Assembly: GCF_003259375.1 (NCBI RefSeq)
Contig: NZ_QLLN01000003.1
Span: forward strand, 610,955-674,954
Length of the DNA stretch: 64,000 bases
Direction of reading: 5' to 3'
DNA from: Arenibacter echinorum
Lineage (GTDB): Bacteria; Bacteroidota; Bacteroidia; Flavobacteriales; Flavobacteriaceae
In this document: piece after piece, positions 56,214 to 64,000 of the stretch
Position numbering within the stretch: position 1 is the stretch's first letter
How the letters are laid out: each line of letters begins with the position of its first letter
Program-made: the position numbers and the translations under genes
The notes under the pieces: model-generated
Seen by the model: the letters and a program-made list of their open reading frames with translations, nothing else
Told to the model about the DNA's origin: nothing
Database searches by the model: none

Positions 56214-56622
56214 TTTTATTTCTATTAACTGTTTCTTTAAACTTTTCTACCATTAATATGTACAAAACCAATATAAAGGCCATCCCAAATCCTAAAACAC
56301 CAATATTAATTCCCAATAATGTTTTTTCACTTCCATCCAAATATTTCATGGAACCACCATAAGCATTCTTTAAGCCATAAGCCAATAAGAAGCCCCCTGT
56401 TACCAATAAACTTAAAATACCACTAATCTTGGTTTCCTTTTTAACCCATACCAACCACAGACATAGCAACCCTATTCCGGAATTTGTAATTAATTGCCAT
56501 ACCTCATGAATTCTAACATGGGGAGTCCAATTGGGATTGAAAACATGGGTTTCATTAATTTCCAAAAAAGGAACCACAATGGCATAAAGAAGGATACTGA
56601 AGGTAATTATTGATTTTCTCAT
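56203..56622 (-). CDS. Small integral membrane protein
   Basis: A 139-residue protein with four predicted membrane segments (IITFSILLYAIVVPF, SGIGLLCLWLVWV, LLVTGGFLLAYGL, NIGVLGFGMAFILVLYIL). A conserved-looking loop HVFNPNWTPHVRIHEVWQL lies between the first two. ATG 56622 is preferred, four bases after the upstream stop; a start at 56640 would overlap. I believe similar proteins occur in Bacteroidota, but I do not know a function. Confidence 0.65.
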   Translation of the reverse strand: MRKSIITFSILLYAIVVPFLEINETHVFNPNWTPHVRIHEVWQLITNSGIGLLCLWLVWVKKETKISGILSLLVTGGFLLAYGLKNAYGGSMKYLDGSEKTLLGINIGVLGFGMAFILVLYILMVEKFKETVNRNKNEI

Positions 56623-56626
56623 GTAA

Positions 56627-56920
56627 TTATAAATTATCATACAATTTTTCAGTGGCCTTTTTTAGATCAGCACTTGGTAGAAACTGATCTGCTATAGTAA
56701 GTATGGCATTCATATTATCACGCAATCTATCTGATTCAATATCACCTGGTTTGATAGCTGTCTGCAATAAATGTAGTGCCATATCCGCCAGAAGCATACG
56801 CTGTTTATCCAACCACTCCGTATCACCTTTATTCGCGGGATTATTCAAATAACTAGTTTCAACTTGACTATGCAACTCCCAACTAATATCCAATATTTTT
56901 ATTTTTTCTTCTTTAGTCAT
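56627..56920 (-). CDS. Small helical hypothetical protein
   Basis: A 97-residue soluble protein, predicted almost entirely helical (KIKILDISWELHSQVETSYL, KQRMLLADMALHLLQTAIKP, RDNMNAILTIADQFLPSADL). It has no signal peptide or known motif. It overlaps the CHMI-like gene by eight bases, so translation is coupled. Its constant neighbours suggest a role in the same operon, unknown to me. Confidence 0.6.
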   Translation of the reverse strand: MTKEEKIKILDISWELHSQVETSYLNNPANKGDTEWLDKQRMLLADMALHLLQTAIKPGDIESDRLRDNMNAILTIADQFLPSADLKKATEKLYDNL

Positions 56921-57269
56921 CTTTTTTAATCATCGATTTATTAAAATAAGTTGCCTCTTCAAAATCTCGGATGTTCATGGATAGAATCGGAACTTCCGGA
57001 AACATTTGCTTTAATTTGGTTACCAGTGTTTTTGATAACAAAGCTTTTTGATGTACCGTTCTCCCTTCCATAATATTGGCAAAAATGTGAACAAAATCAT
57101 TGGTAGAGTTCCCTATATTGTAATACTTAAATGGATTGATCCTCACCTTTATGTCTCCAGGGTCAAAAAGTTCGGTAGACTCGGCGGCATCATAGACATA
57201 TTGCATAATCTCCTGAGGTGATTTTAATGAAACAATGTTTTCCGAACAATCTATTATAAAATGTGGCAT
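56913..57269 (-). CDS. CHMI-family tautomerase (5-carboxymethyl-2-hydroxymuconate isomerase-like)
   Basis: A 118-residue protein of the tautomerase superfamily. MPHFIIDCSENI gives the N-terminal Pro2 that acts as the catalytic base in CHMI after removal of the methionine. VRINPFKYYNIG and FVHIFANIMEGRTVHQKAL match the family layout (helix with EGR), and the trimer-forming helices are present. CHMI belongs to homoprotocatechuate breakdown, but no other pathway gene lies here, so the real substrate may differ. It is the first gene of the coupled run down to the GNAT gene. Confidence 0.8.
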   Translation of the reverse strand: MPHFIIDCSENIVSLKSPQEIMQYVYDAAESTELFDPGDIKVRINPFKYYNIGNSTNDFVHIFANIMEGRTVHQKALLSKTLVTKLKQMFPEVPILSMNIRDFEEATYFNKSMIKKDD

Positions 57270-57371
57270 ATCTTCTATTTTTTTAGTTCCTGTAGCAAAG
57301 ATGCTTTTAAAAAGTAAAAATATATTGTTCTAGAGGGAGAACTATTTGTTCCAAAAGCATTGTTATCTCTT

Positions 57372-58580
57372 CTAAGCAGTTGAAGAGAGCAATCTTACTT
57401 TTTTAGGATTTAAATTGGGCAAGAAATAGCAAACAACGCCTATTAAAGGCAGGAAAGAACAAATTTGATACACAAAATAAATCGAGGTGTAGTCTGCCAA
57501 AACCCCAATTATTGCGGATCCAATAGCGGCGACCCCAAAAGCAAAACCGTAAAACAAACCAGAAACTACCCCAAGTTTGTTTGGCATCAATTCTTGGGCA
57601 TATGAAATAATTGCCGGGAATGCAGAGGCCATTATCAACCCTATAATGACCATAAAAATATCGGTATAAATAAGATTCACATAAGGTAACATCAATGTAA
57701 ACGGTATAGCCCCCAAAACAGAAAACCATATAGCATATACCCTTCCAAATTTATCTCCAATTGGTCCCCCAATGACAGTTCCCAACATATAGGAAAATAA
57801 ATAGACAAAAAGATGTATTTGAGCTTGCTCTATGGTAAGGTCAAACTTTTCAATTAAATAGAAGGTGTAATAATTGGATAGGCTTGCCGCATAAATAAAT
57901 TTTGAAAAAATTATTACCAACAGTATACCGAATACCAATTTTGTTTTTCTTTTGGAAAAGCCGACACTTACCAATGGGGAAATTATTTTTCTTGATTTAA
58001 CACCGTCCAAATACCTTTTATACCAGACAGTAATTTCCTTAAGCACCATCAACCCCAAAATTAATGGTAACATAAATACAATAATTAAATCCTGAGAATC
58101 CGGTAAAACAATAAGAGCTACCATCAAAGGAGCTAGTGCGGTCCCTAAATTACCTCCAATTTGAAAGATTGATTGTGCCACTCCTATCTTTCCGCCAGAT
58201 GCCAGGTTGGCAATTCGACTGGATTCTGGATGAAAAATGGCCGAGCCCCCACCCATTAAAATACAGGCTGCAAGTATCGCGTAAAAGCTATTGGCATAAG
58301 ACAACAACAAAACCCCAAAGGCAGATAAGCCCAATCCATAAATCAACGCATATATTTTGGGGCGTTTGTCAGTATAACGACCCACTAATGGTTGCAATAG
58401 GGAAGCAGTAAACTGAAAAGCAAAAGTTATTAATCCAATTTGTATGAACGATAGCTGATACTTTTCTTTTAATAAAGGATAAATGGAGGGTATAACACCC
58501 TGAATTAAATCGTTGATAAGGTGAGCAAAACCAATAAAATAAAGGATGCCAAACGCAGCTTTTGAATGATTGTTGATCAT
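57372..58580 (-). CDS. Fsr-like MFS efflux transporter
   Basis: A 402-residue major facilitator with 12 membrane segments. The N-terminal LYFIGFAHLINDLIQGVIPS and the loop SAIFHPESSRIANLASGGK, followed by VAQSIFQIGGNLGTALAPL, are signatures of the fosmidomycin-resistance (Fsr) subfamily, as is GRYTDKRPK after the second helix. Substrates of relatives vary (fosmidomycin, other antibiotics). It lies 102 bases upstream of the CHMI-like gene and 47 bases downstream of the lipocalin-like gene, so the - strand run may be one unit. Confidence 0.87.
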   Translation of the reverse strand: MINNHSKAAFGILYFIGFAHLINDLIQGVIPSIYPLLKEKYQLSFIQIGLITFAFQFTASLLQPLVGRYTDKRPKIYALIYGLGLSAFGVLLLSYANSFYAILAACILMGGGSAIFHPESSRIANLASGGKIGVAQSIFQIGGNLGTALAPLMVALIVLPDSQDLIIVFMLPLILGLMVLKEITVWYKRYLDGVKSRKIISPLVSVGFSKRKTKLVFGILLVIIFSKFIYAASLSNYYTFYLIEKFDLTIEQAQIHLFVYLFSYMLGTVIGGPIGDKFGRVYAIWFSVLGAIPFTLMLPYVNLIYTDIFMVIIGLIMASAFPAIISYAQELMPNKLGVVSGLFYGFAFGVAAIGSAIIGVLADYTSIYFVYQICSFLPLIGVVCYFLPNLNPKKVRLLSSTA

Positions 58581-58627
58581 AATACCTAATTAAAATTCGG
58601 GATGTATTCCATGAACCCCCATAGTCT

Positions 58628-59131
58628 TTAATTTCTCTTTTTCCAAACCACCTCTGCTATTACAGCATTGTCGCCTTGTGTGGTATTTGTTACCTTGTAT
58701 GTCAGCACTCGATTATGACAGCTAAAAGCTCTTTTTTGAATCTTATTTTCCCAATTAGGAAAGGATGCATGTACAATATTAAAAGCTATTATTCCAGTAC
58801 TGGGATCTACGGAGTATCTGCCGTAGTGGGCATTAAAACCTTTAACTATTGCAGCATTTTCTTCAGCCGTACTGGTGTTTTTGTTGCCAGATGCTATTAG
58901 TGGTCTGTTCTTCTTCAATATTTGAATGGCATAGTTTCCGTCTGCATCAAATATTAATAATCCATCAGGATTTTGACCATAAGGCTCAACCTTGTTCCCA
59001 TTTTCATAAATGTTGGTGATGGATACGAGGGACCAAGAGCCAATAAATTCATTTTCCACTTCGGGCTCCACTTTCTGTCCAAATACTCCTACATGGAAGA
59101 ATATGAGACATAAAATAATTGTTTCTTTCAT
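58628..59131 (-). CDS. Secreted lipocalin-like protein
   Basis: A 167-residue exported protein (signal peptide ending near HVGVFGQ). The body looks like the lipocalin-like family: FIGSWSLVSITNIYENGNKV, PDGLLIFDADGNYAIQI, YGRYSVDPSTGIIAFNIVHA and RVLTYKVTNT. These are small beta-barrels binding hydrophobic ligands. It starts 105 bases from the divergent LysR gene and is the likely first gene of the LysR-controlled run. Confidence 0.78.
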   Translation of the reverse strand: MKETIILCLIFFHVGVFGQKVEPEVENEFIGSWSLVSITNIYENGNKVEPYGQNPDGLLIFDADGNYAIQILKKNRPLIASGNKNTSTAEENAAIVKGFNAHYGRYSVDPSTGIIAFNIVHASFPNWENKIQKRAFSCHNRVLTYKVTNTTQGDNAVIAEVVWKKRN

Positions 59132-59202
59132 TTTTTAAATATTAGATGTTTTTATTTGAGACAAAGTTCACGATAAGTTCTAAATTTGTAAAACGTTATT
59201 TT

Positions 59203-59230
59203 TCGATAACATCAATCGATAAAACCGATT
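59203..59230. promoter_or_regulatory. Candidate LysR operator
   Basis: In the divergent spacer two overlapping inverted repeats lie close to the LysR ATG: TCGAT-N7-ATCGA (59203-59219) and AATCG-N7-CGATT (59214-59230). Dyads in the space between a LysR gene and its divergent target are the usual autoregulatory sites. Position and symmetry are the only evidence. Confidence 0.45.
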
Positions 59231-59236
59231 AATAAA

Positions 59237-60130
59237 ATGGAGTTAAGACAGCTAAAATATTTCTTAAGAGCTAAAGAATTGTTGAACTTCACAGCAGCCG
59301 CATCAGAGTTGCATATAAGTCAAAGTACATTATCACAGCAGATAAAACAATTGGAAATTGAATTAAGTACTCCGTTGTTTGAACGCATTGGAAAGAGAAT
59401 AAAACTTACCGAAGCTGGGGAATTATTTCATGACTATGCCTTAAAAAGTGTTACTAGTGCCAACAACGGTTTTCAAATGTTAAGGGATTTAAATAATATG
59501 GAAACCGGCGAACTGAAAATTGGGGTCACTTTTGCATTAAGGCAAGTGATAGCTACAACGGTAAAACAATTTTTAGCTTTATACCCAAAGATTTTGGTGC
59601 ATATTGTTTATGGTACTTCTGAAGAACTTCTACAAAAATTAGACAATTTTGAATTGGATTTTATTTTGTCCTTTGAAGAGTTCGAAAAAAACAATAGTCA
59701 CCAATACCAGCCATTATTTGATTCCCCTATGGTGTTAATAGGTTCCCCTGAATCTGACTTAAAGAATGTTAAAAAGATAAGAGTAAAGGATATTGAGAAT
59801 TTACCGTTGGCTTTACCTGCCAAAGGATTCAGTACTCGAAAGTACATTGATGACGTTTTTAAAAATAAGAATTTAAATTTAAATATTTCTATAGAAGTAA
59901 ACGATATCCCTATGCTTTTGGATCTGGTAAAAACAGGCAAATACTATACAATTTTAGCAAAAACAACTATTCAAGATTACGACTCAATAATAGCCGTCCC
60001 TATTATTCAACCCCCTTTGATGAGAAAGGGGATGATTATTTCCGTCAAAGACATCTATGAAAAAAGAGCTGTAAGCGAATTTTATAAAATTATTGACCAA
60101 TATACAAACTCACCCTCTCCCGTTTCCTAA
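59237..60130 (+). CDS. LysR-type transcriptional regulator
   Basis: A 297-residue LysR protein. The N-terminal helix-turn-helix is FTAAASELHISQSTLSQQIKQLE with PLFERIGKRIKLTEAG next to it. The rest is the two-lobed co-inducer domain (LKIGVTFALRQVIATTVKQF, PMVLIGSPESDL). It is divergent from the lipocalin-like gene, with a 105-base spacer that has a dyad, so it most likely controls the lipocalin/MFS/CHMI run. The inducer is unknown. Confidence 0.92.
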   Translation: MELRQLKYFLRAKELLNFTAAASELHISQSTLSQQIKQLEIELSTPLFERIGKRIKLTEAGELFHDYALKSVTSANNGFQMLRDLNNMETGELKIGVTFALRQVIATTVKQFLALYPKILVHIVYGTSEELLQKLDNFELDFILSFEEFEKNNSHQYQPLFDSPMVLIGSPESDLKNVKKIRVKDIENLPLALPAKGFSTRKYIDDVFKNKNLNLNISIEVNDIPMLLDLVKTGKYYTILAKTTIQDYDSIIAVPIIQPPLMRKGMIISVKDIYEKRAVSEFYKIIDQYTNSPSPVS

Positions 60131-60133
60131 ATC

Positions 60134-60655
60134 CTAATTATTTGTCAGCAGCTGCCCCAACTGATACTTACGTTCTATTAATGACTTTCCGAATACCTTT
60201 GTTTTTACTTCTTGTTCTAGTACATATCCGTGCTTTTGGTATAATCCTGCAGCAGTATCCAATTCATCAGTGGTCCAGAGGTAAGAAGAAGTGTAACCAC
60301 ATTCCCTATAGAAATCCATAAAAAGACCCATTAATAATTTGCCAAGACCCAATCCTCTATACTTACTTTCCAAATAGAAAAATCGTAACTGCGCTGTTCT
60401 ATTCTCTCTATGCTGCAGAAAAATACTTCCAATGATCTTGCCCTTATGCTCACATAGCCAAACCCCGTCTTTATTGGCATCATAATTTTGGTAAAACTCA
60501 CAGATTCCTTTTGCCACATAGACATCAAAAGAAACCCCGTGATTGTATTCCTTGGCATACATTGCTCCATGTCTGTATATTATATAACCTAAATCTCCAG
60601 GATAGATTACAGTTCTAATGGCTATTTCCTCTAGTTTAATCGTGTTAAATTTCAT
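60134..60655 (-). CDS. GNAT family N-acetyltransferase (MarR-associated type)
   Basis: A 173-residue acetyltransferase. The central part IIGSIFLQHRENRTAQLRFF and the acetyl-CoA loop ESKYRGLGLGKLLMGLFMDF are clear, and YLWTTDELDTAAGLYQKHGY-like residues form the end. The pattern (Y-x-x-x-x-G-V-S-F-D near the start, W-T-T after strand 5) resembles GNAT domains fused to or found with MarR regulators. Its start shares one base with the upstream stop (TAATG), which indicates coupling to the DUF4405-like gene. Confidence 0.85.
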   Translation of the reverse strand: MKFNTIKLEEIAIRTVIYPGDLGYIIYRHGAMYAKEYNHGVSFDVYVAKGICEFYQNYDANKDGVWLCEHKGKIIGSIFLQHRENRTAQLRFFYLESKYRGLGLGKLLMGLFMDFYRECGYTSSYLWTTDELDTAAGLYQKHGYVLEQEVKTKVFGKSLIERKYQLGQLLTNN

Positions 60656-61680
60656 TATTGTATAGTTATTATAATCCGATCGGCAATTTGCTTTGCGGTT
60701 GTTATTTGCGAAAGGTCTGCATATAAACCACCATTTTTTCCAGAATAATGGCCGTGACCTATGAGCTCCATCAATTTATAGGTCTTTGCATCAAAATCCT
60801 TGGGAGCTATTTCGGTGGCATATATTAAGGATGGTTGACCTACCTGTCCAGAGCCTGAATAAATTTCGTCTTCAGGAAATTTGTCCTTCGTATAAAACTC
60901 GTTCCAATCATAGGATTGATTCAACTCCATCAGTATATTATAATTCCCCTTTGCTATTTCGCTATTGGCGTGGATTATAAAATTGCCTGTAGGTGTTGCT
61001 CCGGAATTGGCATCAATATCTGCCGAGTTGCCCATGGGCATGTAGAGTCCGTCCTCCGCCTTAATACCCCGTTTGTGTGCCCAATACGGCAAAGACTCAG
61101 GACGCCGTAACACTGCCGGTTCCCAGTCATTATTTATTTTTTCACCAAAATCAAAGGTACTGGATGCTATGACCCTTGAAATATATAGGGTTTGGACGTA
61201 ATTACCCGACATATCCTCGATCCAAATAGCAAATAAAGGATATTGAAATGCTTCTCCCTTTTTTAATTCCACACTTATAGACCTATCTCCAAGAGTATTT
61301 TCCAAATCAATAATCTGATAATCGAAGTTGGCCTCTTTCTTTCCCAGTTGTTCATTGCGTATCCCATTCCCAAAGGCATATAAATTGTTCAATATCGGGT
61401 AATCAAAATACAGTCCAAGAGTAATGATTATTGCAATGAGCAACATTAACGGACTTTGTAGCTTTTTAAATTTTGACAATCGCTTGGCCGTAATGTAATT
61501 CTTCAAAGGCTTCTTATTGTTGACCATATGAAAAACCATGGCCAAAATGAATAGTATGGCAAAAAAGGTATGAATGGCCGCCACACTTTTCTCAAAGGGT
61601 CTGAAATACATCAATATACCAGACCCCGCTAAGAGAAATAAAGAAATTAGCAAAATTATGCCCAATACACGTCTATCCAT
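60655..61680 (-). CDS. DUF4405-like membrane protein with large extracytoplasmic domain
   Basis: A 341-residue protein. Three membrane segments lie in residues 1-100 (LGIILLISLFLLAGSGILMY, AIHTFFAILFILAMVFHMVN and LMLLIAIIITLGLYF), with two histidines in the second helix that could ligate heme as in DUF4405/cytochrome-b-like proteins. The remainder is soluble: VQTLYISRVIASST, LPYWAHKRGI, and DANSGATPTGNFIIH, a pattern resembling DUF2271-type domains. A role in electron transfer is inferred only. It is nine bases after the NmrA-like gene. Confidence 0.6.
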   Translation of the reverse strand: MDRRVLGIILLISLFLLAGSGILMYFRPFEKSVAAIHTFFAILFILAMVFHMVNNKKPLKNYITAKRLSKFKKLQSPLMLLIAIIITLGLYFDYPILNNLYAFGNGIRNEQLGKKEANFDYQIIDLENTLGDRSISVELKKGEAFQYPLFAIWIEDMSGNYVQTLYISRVIASSTFDFGEKINNDWEPAVLRRPESLPYWAHKRGIKAEDGLYMPMGNSADIDANSGATPTGNFIIHANSEIAKGNYNILMELNQSYDWNEFYTKDKFPEDEIYSGSGQVGQPSLIYATEIAPKDFDAKTYKLMELIGHGHYSGKNGGLYADLSQITTAKQIADRIIITIQ

Positions 61681-61689
61681 TACCCAATT

Positions 61690-62535
61690 TTAAAGGGTCC
61701 CAACCTTAGTATTCCAAATCCCTGTATCTGTAGTTTCCTTTACATATTCCGAGAAATCTTTTGGCTTTCTTCCCAATACTTTCTCTATATCATGGGTAAT
61801 ATCCGCATTGTCCGGATTACCCAGAACCTCTGTAAACAAGTACTCTATCAGCCAAATATAATCGGCAGGGACTCCCTGTTGTTGCATTACTTGGGTATAG
61901 GCCGAAAGGGCAATTGGCGTAAATGCAATGTCCCTTCCAGTGGCTTCGGAAATTTCCTGGATCACTTCTTTAAAGGTAAGTTGTCTTGGACCGGTAAGTT
62001 GGTAAATCTCTCCATTGTGCTTTTCGTTCAGCAAGGCAGCTACAGCCACATCGGCAATGTCATCCGTATCCACATAGGGAACTTTAACATCTGCCTGTGG
62101 CAAGGCTACAAAGCCCTCCAAAATAGGCTCCAGGAAAAAACTTTCACTAAAATTTTGATTAAACCAACTAGCCCTAACAATAGTATAATCCAGACCAGAG
62201 TGGATCACCACTTGTTCACAGAGTTCAGCTTCGCGCTCCCCTTTTCCAGATAAGAGCACTACCTTTTTCACGCCCGATTGTTTGGCTTTTCTGATCAGTT
62301 CCTCTATTGCCTCCAAAGCTCCCGGAACTGCTAGGTCTGGTTGAAAGGTGATATAAACCTTGTCTATCCCTTTCAAGCTCTCTGACCATGTTTCTGGTTG
62401 TTCCCAATCAAAGGCCGGGGAAGCCGATCTGGAACCTATCCTGACCTTATGGCCCGCCTTAATTAATCTATTTACTACTTTGCGGCCCGTTTTTCCGGTA
62501 CCGCCGATGACTAAAATATTACTCCTGTTTTTCAT
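61690..62535 (-). CDS. NmrA/QorB-like NAD(P)-binding protein
   Basis: A 281-residue atypical SDR. ILVIGGTGKTGRKVVNRLIK is the dinucleotide loop, followed by KVRIGSRSASPAFDWEQPET. VVLLSGKGEREAE replaces the classic catalytic Tyr-x-x-x-Lys, as usual in NmrA-like sensors. Later blocks are DYTIVRASWFNQNFSE, VPYVDTDDIADVAVAALL and YQLTGPRQLTFKEVIQEI. It may be a redox sensor or a quinone oxidoreductase (QorB type). It is full-length, in contrast to the truncated relative at 29480. Confidence 0.85.
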   Translation of the reverse strand: MKNRSNILVIGGTGKTGRKVVNRLIKAGHKVRIGSRSASPAFDWEQPETWSESLKGIDKVYITFQPDLAVPGALEAIEELIRKAKQSGVKKVVLLSGKGEREAELCEQVVIHSGLDYTIVRASWFNQNFSESFFLEPILEGFVALPQADVKVPYVDTDDIADVAVAALLNEKHNGEIYQLTGPRQLTFKEVIQEISEATGRDIAFTPIALSAYTQVMQQQGVPADYIWLIEYLFTEVLGNPDNADITHDIEKVLGRKPKDFSEYVKETTDTGIWNTKVGTL

Positions 62536-62575
62536 TTTTATTTGTTTAAAATTATTGTTTAGAATTTGGGGACAT

Positions 62576-63085
62576 CTATTGAATACTGTTCTTAGCGGCC
62601 TGTATTAATGCCAATAGAAGAAAGAGAAAGGAAATAACCGAGGTGATGGTCCTTATAAGGTGCAAACGATTCCATTTTAGTTCGAAGCTTTCCCTCAATT
62701 GTCCCAATTCGTTCCTGCTTGCCGTATTCAAATTAACTTTATCCAGCATCTCATTTAAAGGAACGTTCCCGAAAATGGTGACCAGCACTACCCCTAAGAA
62801 GTAGGTAGCCGTGGCCAAAACCAATAGCCACATAAGTGTACCCGGACTTCCTTTGAACCAATACAAAGAGATAAACCCTAGTATGGAAGGACCAAAGAAC
62901 ACCACAAAGAACAGGGGATTTATTATGGTTCTGTTCATTTGTTGAAAGGACATCAAATAACCCTGGTCATCCAACCTTCCAATTCCAGGGGTAATGGCAT
63001 TGGTCCAAGTGAAGCACAGTCCTGCCGATAGACCGGTCAATATTATCAATACGCTGATCAATATAGTTTCAAGTGTAATATCCAT
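62576..63085 (-). CDS. DUF1772 (anthrone oxygenase-like) membrane protein
   Basis: A 169-residue protein with four membrane segments. Typical DUF1772 features are GLSAGLCFTWTNAITPGIGR in the first helix, FQQMNRTIINPLFFVVFFGP, GVVLVTIFGNVPLNEMLDKV and FELKWNRLHLIRTITSVISF. Fungal relatives include anthrone oxygenases; bacterial members are uncharacterised. It lies four bases after the DUF5367 gene and about 40 before the NmrA-like gene. Confidence 0.82.
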   Translation of the reverse strand: MDITLETILISVLIILTGLSAGLCFTWTNAITPGIGRLDDQGYLMSFQQMNRTIINPLFFVVFFGPSILGFISLYWFKGSPGTLMWLLVLATATYFLGVVLVTIFGNVPLNEMLDKVNLNTASRNELGQLRESFELKWNRLHLIRTITSVISFLFLLLALIQAAKNSIQ

Positions 63086-63089
63086 GGCC

Positions 63090-63491
63090 TTAATTCTTTA
63101 GAAGTTTAGTTTTTGGGTATACACGGGCATACCAGTACAATACTGATACCAATAAAAACTCGGCCGCTATGATCCAGAATCCCAAGGAGGTAAAAAAGCT
63201 AAAATGACTACCTCCTTTTGGGATTATGAAGAAGGGGACCGTGATTAAGGCATCCAATATAACAGCAGTCAATAACATGGTTTGCCCCACCAGATATCCA
63301 TGGGTTTGAAGGTCCTTCTTGTAGTAGAAAGTACAGCCCAACCAGACCAGTGGAATAACCACAACAAACAATACAAGATTTGCCTGTGCATCTTTATTTT
63401 CCAAGATGGGTACATAGTAAGAAACCGAATAAAAAAGGATGGCAATAATCCAAATGACTATACCAATAAGTAGTGCACGTTTAATTTTCAT
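63090..63491 (-). CDS. DUF5367-like membrane protein
   Basis: A 133-residue protein with four membrane segments (ALLIGIVIWIIAILFYSVSY, LVLFVVVIPLVWLGCTFY, MLLTAVILDALITVPFF, FWIIAAEFLLVSVLYWYARV). The layout and the loop KKDLQTHGYLVGQTMLL agree with DUF5367 as I recall it. It is the first gene of a - strand run with DUF1772 and NmrA-like genes, downstream of the AraC regulator on the same strand. Confidence 0.7.
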   Translation of the reverse strand: MKIKRALLIGIVIWIIAILFYSVSYYVPILENKDAQANLVLFVVVIPLVWLGCTFYYKKDLQTHGYLVGQTMLLTAVILDALITVPFFIIPKGGSHFSFFTSLGFWIIAAEFLLVSVLYWYARVYPKTKLLKN

Positions 63492-63583
63492 GACTTTTAT
63501 TTTTTAAAGTTACATGCCAAAATTATTGGAGTGCGCTCAGGACGGGTTGTCCCAAATGGAGTAAGATTTGTTCGAAAGGGAAT

Positions 63584-64000
63584 TTACTTGATCTGACTAG
63601 GTCTATAGCCAAACTTTTTTGCGAAGGCGTTGGAAAATGAACTTAGACTATCATAGCCTACGTGCCAGGCAGCTTCCTGTACCGTAGCATCCTGATTGCG
63701 GATCAACTTATGAGCCAAGGTCAATCGTTCGTTTTGAAGGTATTTGAACACGGGAACGCCAAAATATGCTTTAAAGTCTTTTTTTAATTTAAAGGTGTTT
63801 AACCCTATTTGTTTGGAAAGTTCACTTAGGGAAGGAGGGTTATCAATATTTTCCAATAAGATATCTTTGGCCCAATTGAGTTTACTGCGTTCCTGGGGAT
63901 TTATTTTTTCTGTTTTTAAGCTGGCCAATTGACCAAAAAAATGGGAAAGCAAAGTTGTTATCTGACTTCGGAAAAACATCATTTTGGTTTTTCCCTCATA
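63584..64000 (-). CDS. AraC family transcriptional regulator, 5' partial
   Basis: The frame is open to the right window edge, so the N-terminal sensing domain lies outside; the ATG at 63982 is internal. The visible 139 residues contain a linker and the AraC DNA-binding domain: PPSLSELSKQIGLNTFKLKK is the first helix-turn-helix and ATVQEAAWHVGYDSLSSFSN with FAKKFGYRPSQIK the second. It lies 92 bases before the DUF5367 gene and probably controls that run. Confidence 0.9.
   Translation of the reverse strand, partial: YEGKTKMMFFRSQITTLLSHFFGQLASLKTEKINPQERSKLNWAKDILLENIDNPPSLSELSKQIGLNTFKLKKDFKAYFGVPVFKYLQNERLTLAHKLIRNQDATVQEAAWHVGYDSLSSFSNAFAKKFGYRPSQIK

Overview
The window looks like chromosome from a member of the Flavobacteriaceae (Bacteroidota), probably free-living and aerobic. 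The grounds are AT-rich DNA, a giant surface protein with a type IX secretion C-terminal sorting domain, a TonB receptor with a carboxypeptidase-regulatory N-terminal domain, many lipoproteins, split MacB-type ABC genes, a short RpoD-like sigma factor, and GC-rich palindromic repeats between genes. I cannot name a genus. I saw no rRNA, tRNA, CRISPR array, phage gene or transposase.

Region 1 (1-9190) is a + strand molybdenum-hydroxylase and cofactor run. It holds the 3' end of a xanthine-dehydrogenase-family large subunit, then moaD, moaA, mobA, a MoeB-rhodanese fusion, a YdjC-type deacetylase, moeA, an XdhC-type chaperone and a MocA-type nucleotidyltransferase. A secreted amidohydrolase follows. 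moaC and moaE are not in the window. Region 2 (9191-19700) has a histidine-rich protein followed by a TonB receptor (candidate metal uptake), then recQ (-), a secreted metallophosphoesterase, a lipoprotein and a small coiled-coil protein, separated by repeat-filled gaps.

Region 3 (19300-30900) is more accessory. It contains a hairpin-rich gap, a protein resembling a caspase-like (CHAT) fold without its catalytic dyad, a CBM9 protein, a relic of argH, a collagen-like lipoprotein, an exported aminotransferase paired with a PheC-like lipoprotein, a MacA/ATPase/permease operon, and two convergent genes (amine oxidase and NmrA-like SDR) that both lose their 3' ends at one junction. A probable relic of a serine hydrolase lies nearby. 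Region 4 (30900-50100) holds a TolB-like/TPR/AraC regulator, an aryl-sulfotransferase-like lipoprotein, a propeller plus alpha/alpha-barrel protein, two DUF6515-type paralogues about 10 kb apart, a FadH-like reductase, a secreted glycine-rich protein, an RpoD-like sigma factor, a transglutaminase-like lipoprotein, an alcohol dehydrogenase and an M13 peptidase.

Region 5 (50100-64000) contains a 1599-residue BspA-like (DUF285) T9SS cargo translationally coupled to an FN3-like lipoprotein. Next comes a - strand cluster (lipocalin-like protein, Fsr-type MFS exporter, CHMI-family tautomerase, two small proteins, GNAT) opposite a divergent LysR regulator. The last cluster is AraC, DUF5367, DUF1772, NmrA-like, DUF4405-like and GNAT. 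The observations most worth following are the exported aminotransferase/PheC pair (a possible periplasmic aromatic amino-acid route), the catalytically dead-looking CHAT-like protein, the deletion junction at about 29.49 kb, the YdjC enzyme inside the molybdopterin operon, and the hairpin cluster at 19.3-19.64 kb. All family names rest on motif recognition by eye; no database search was run.
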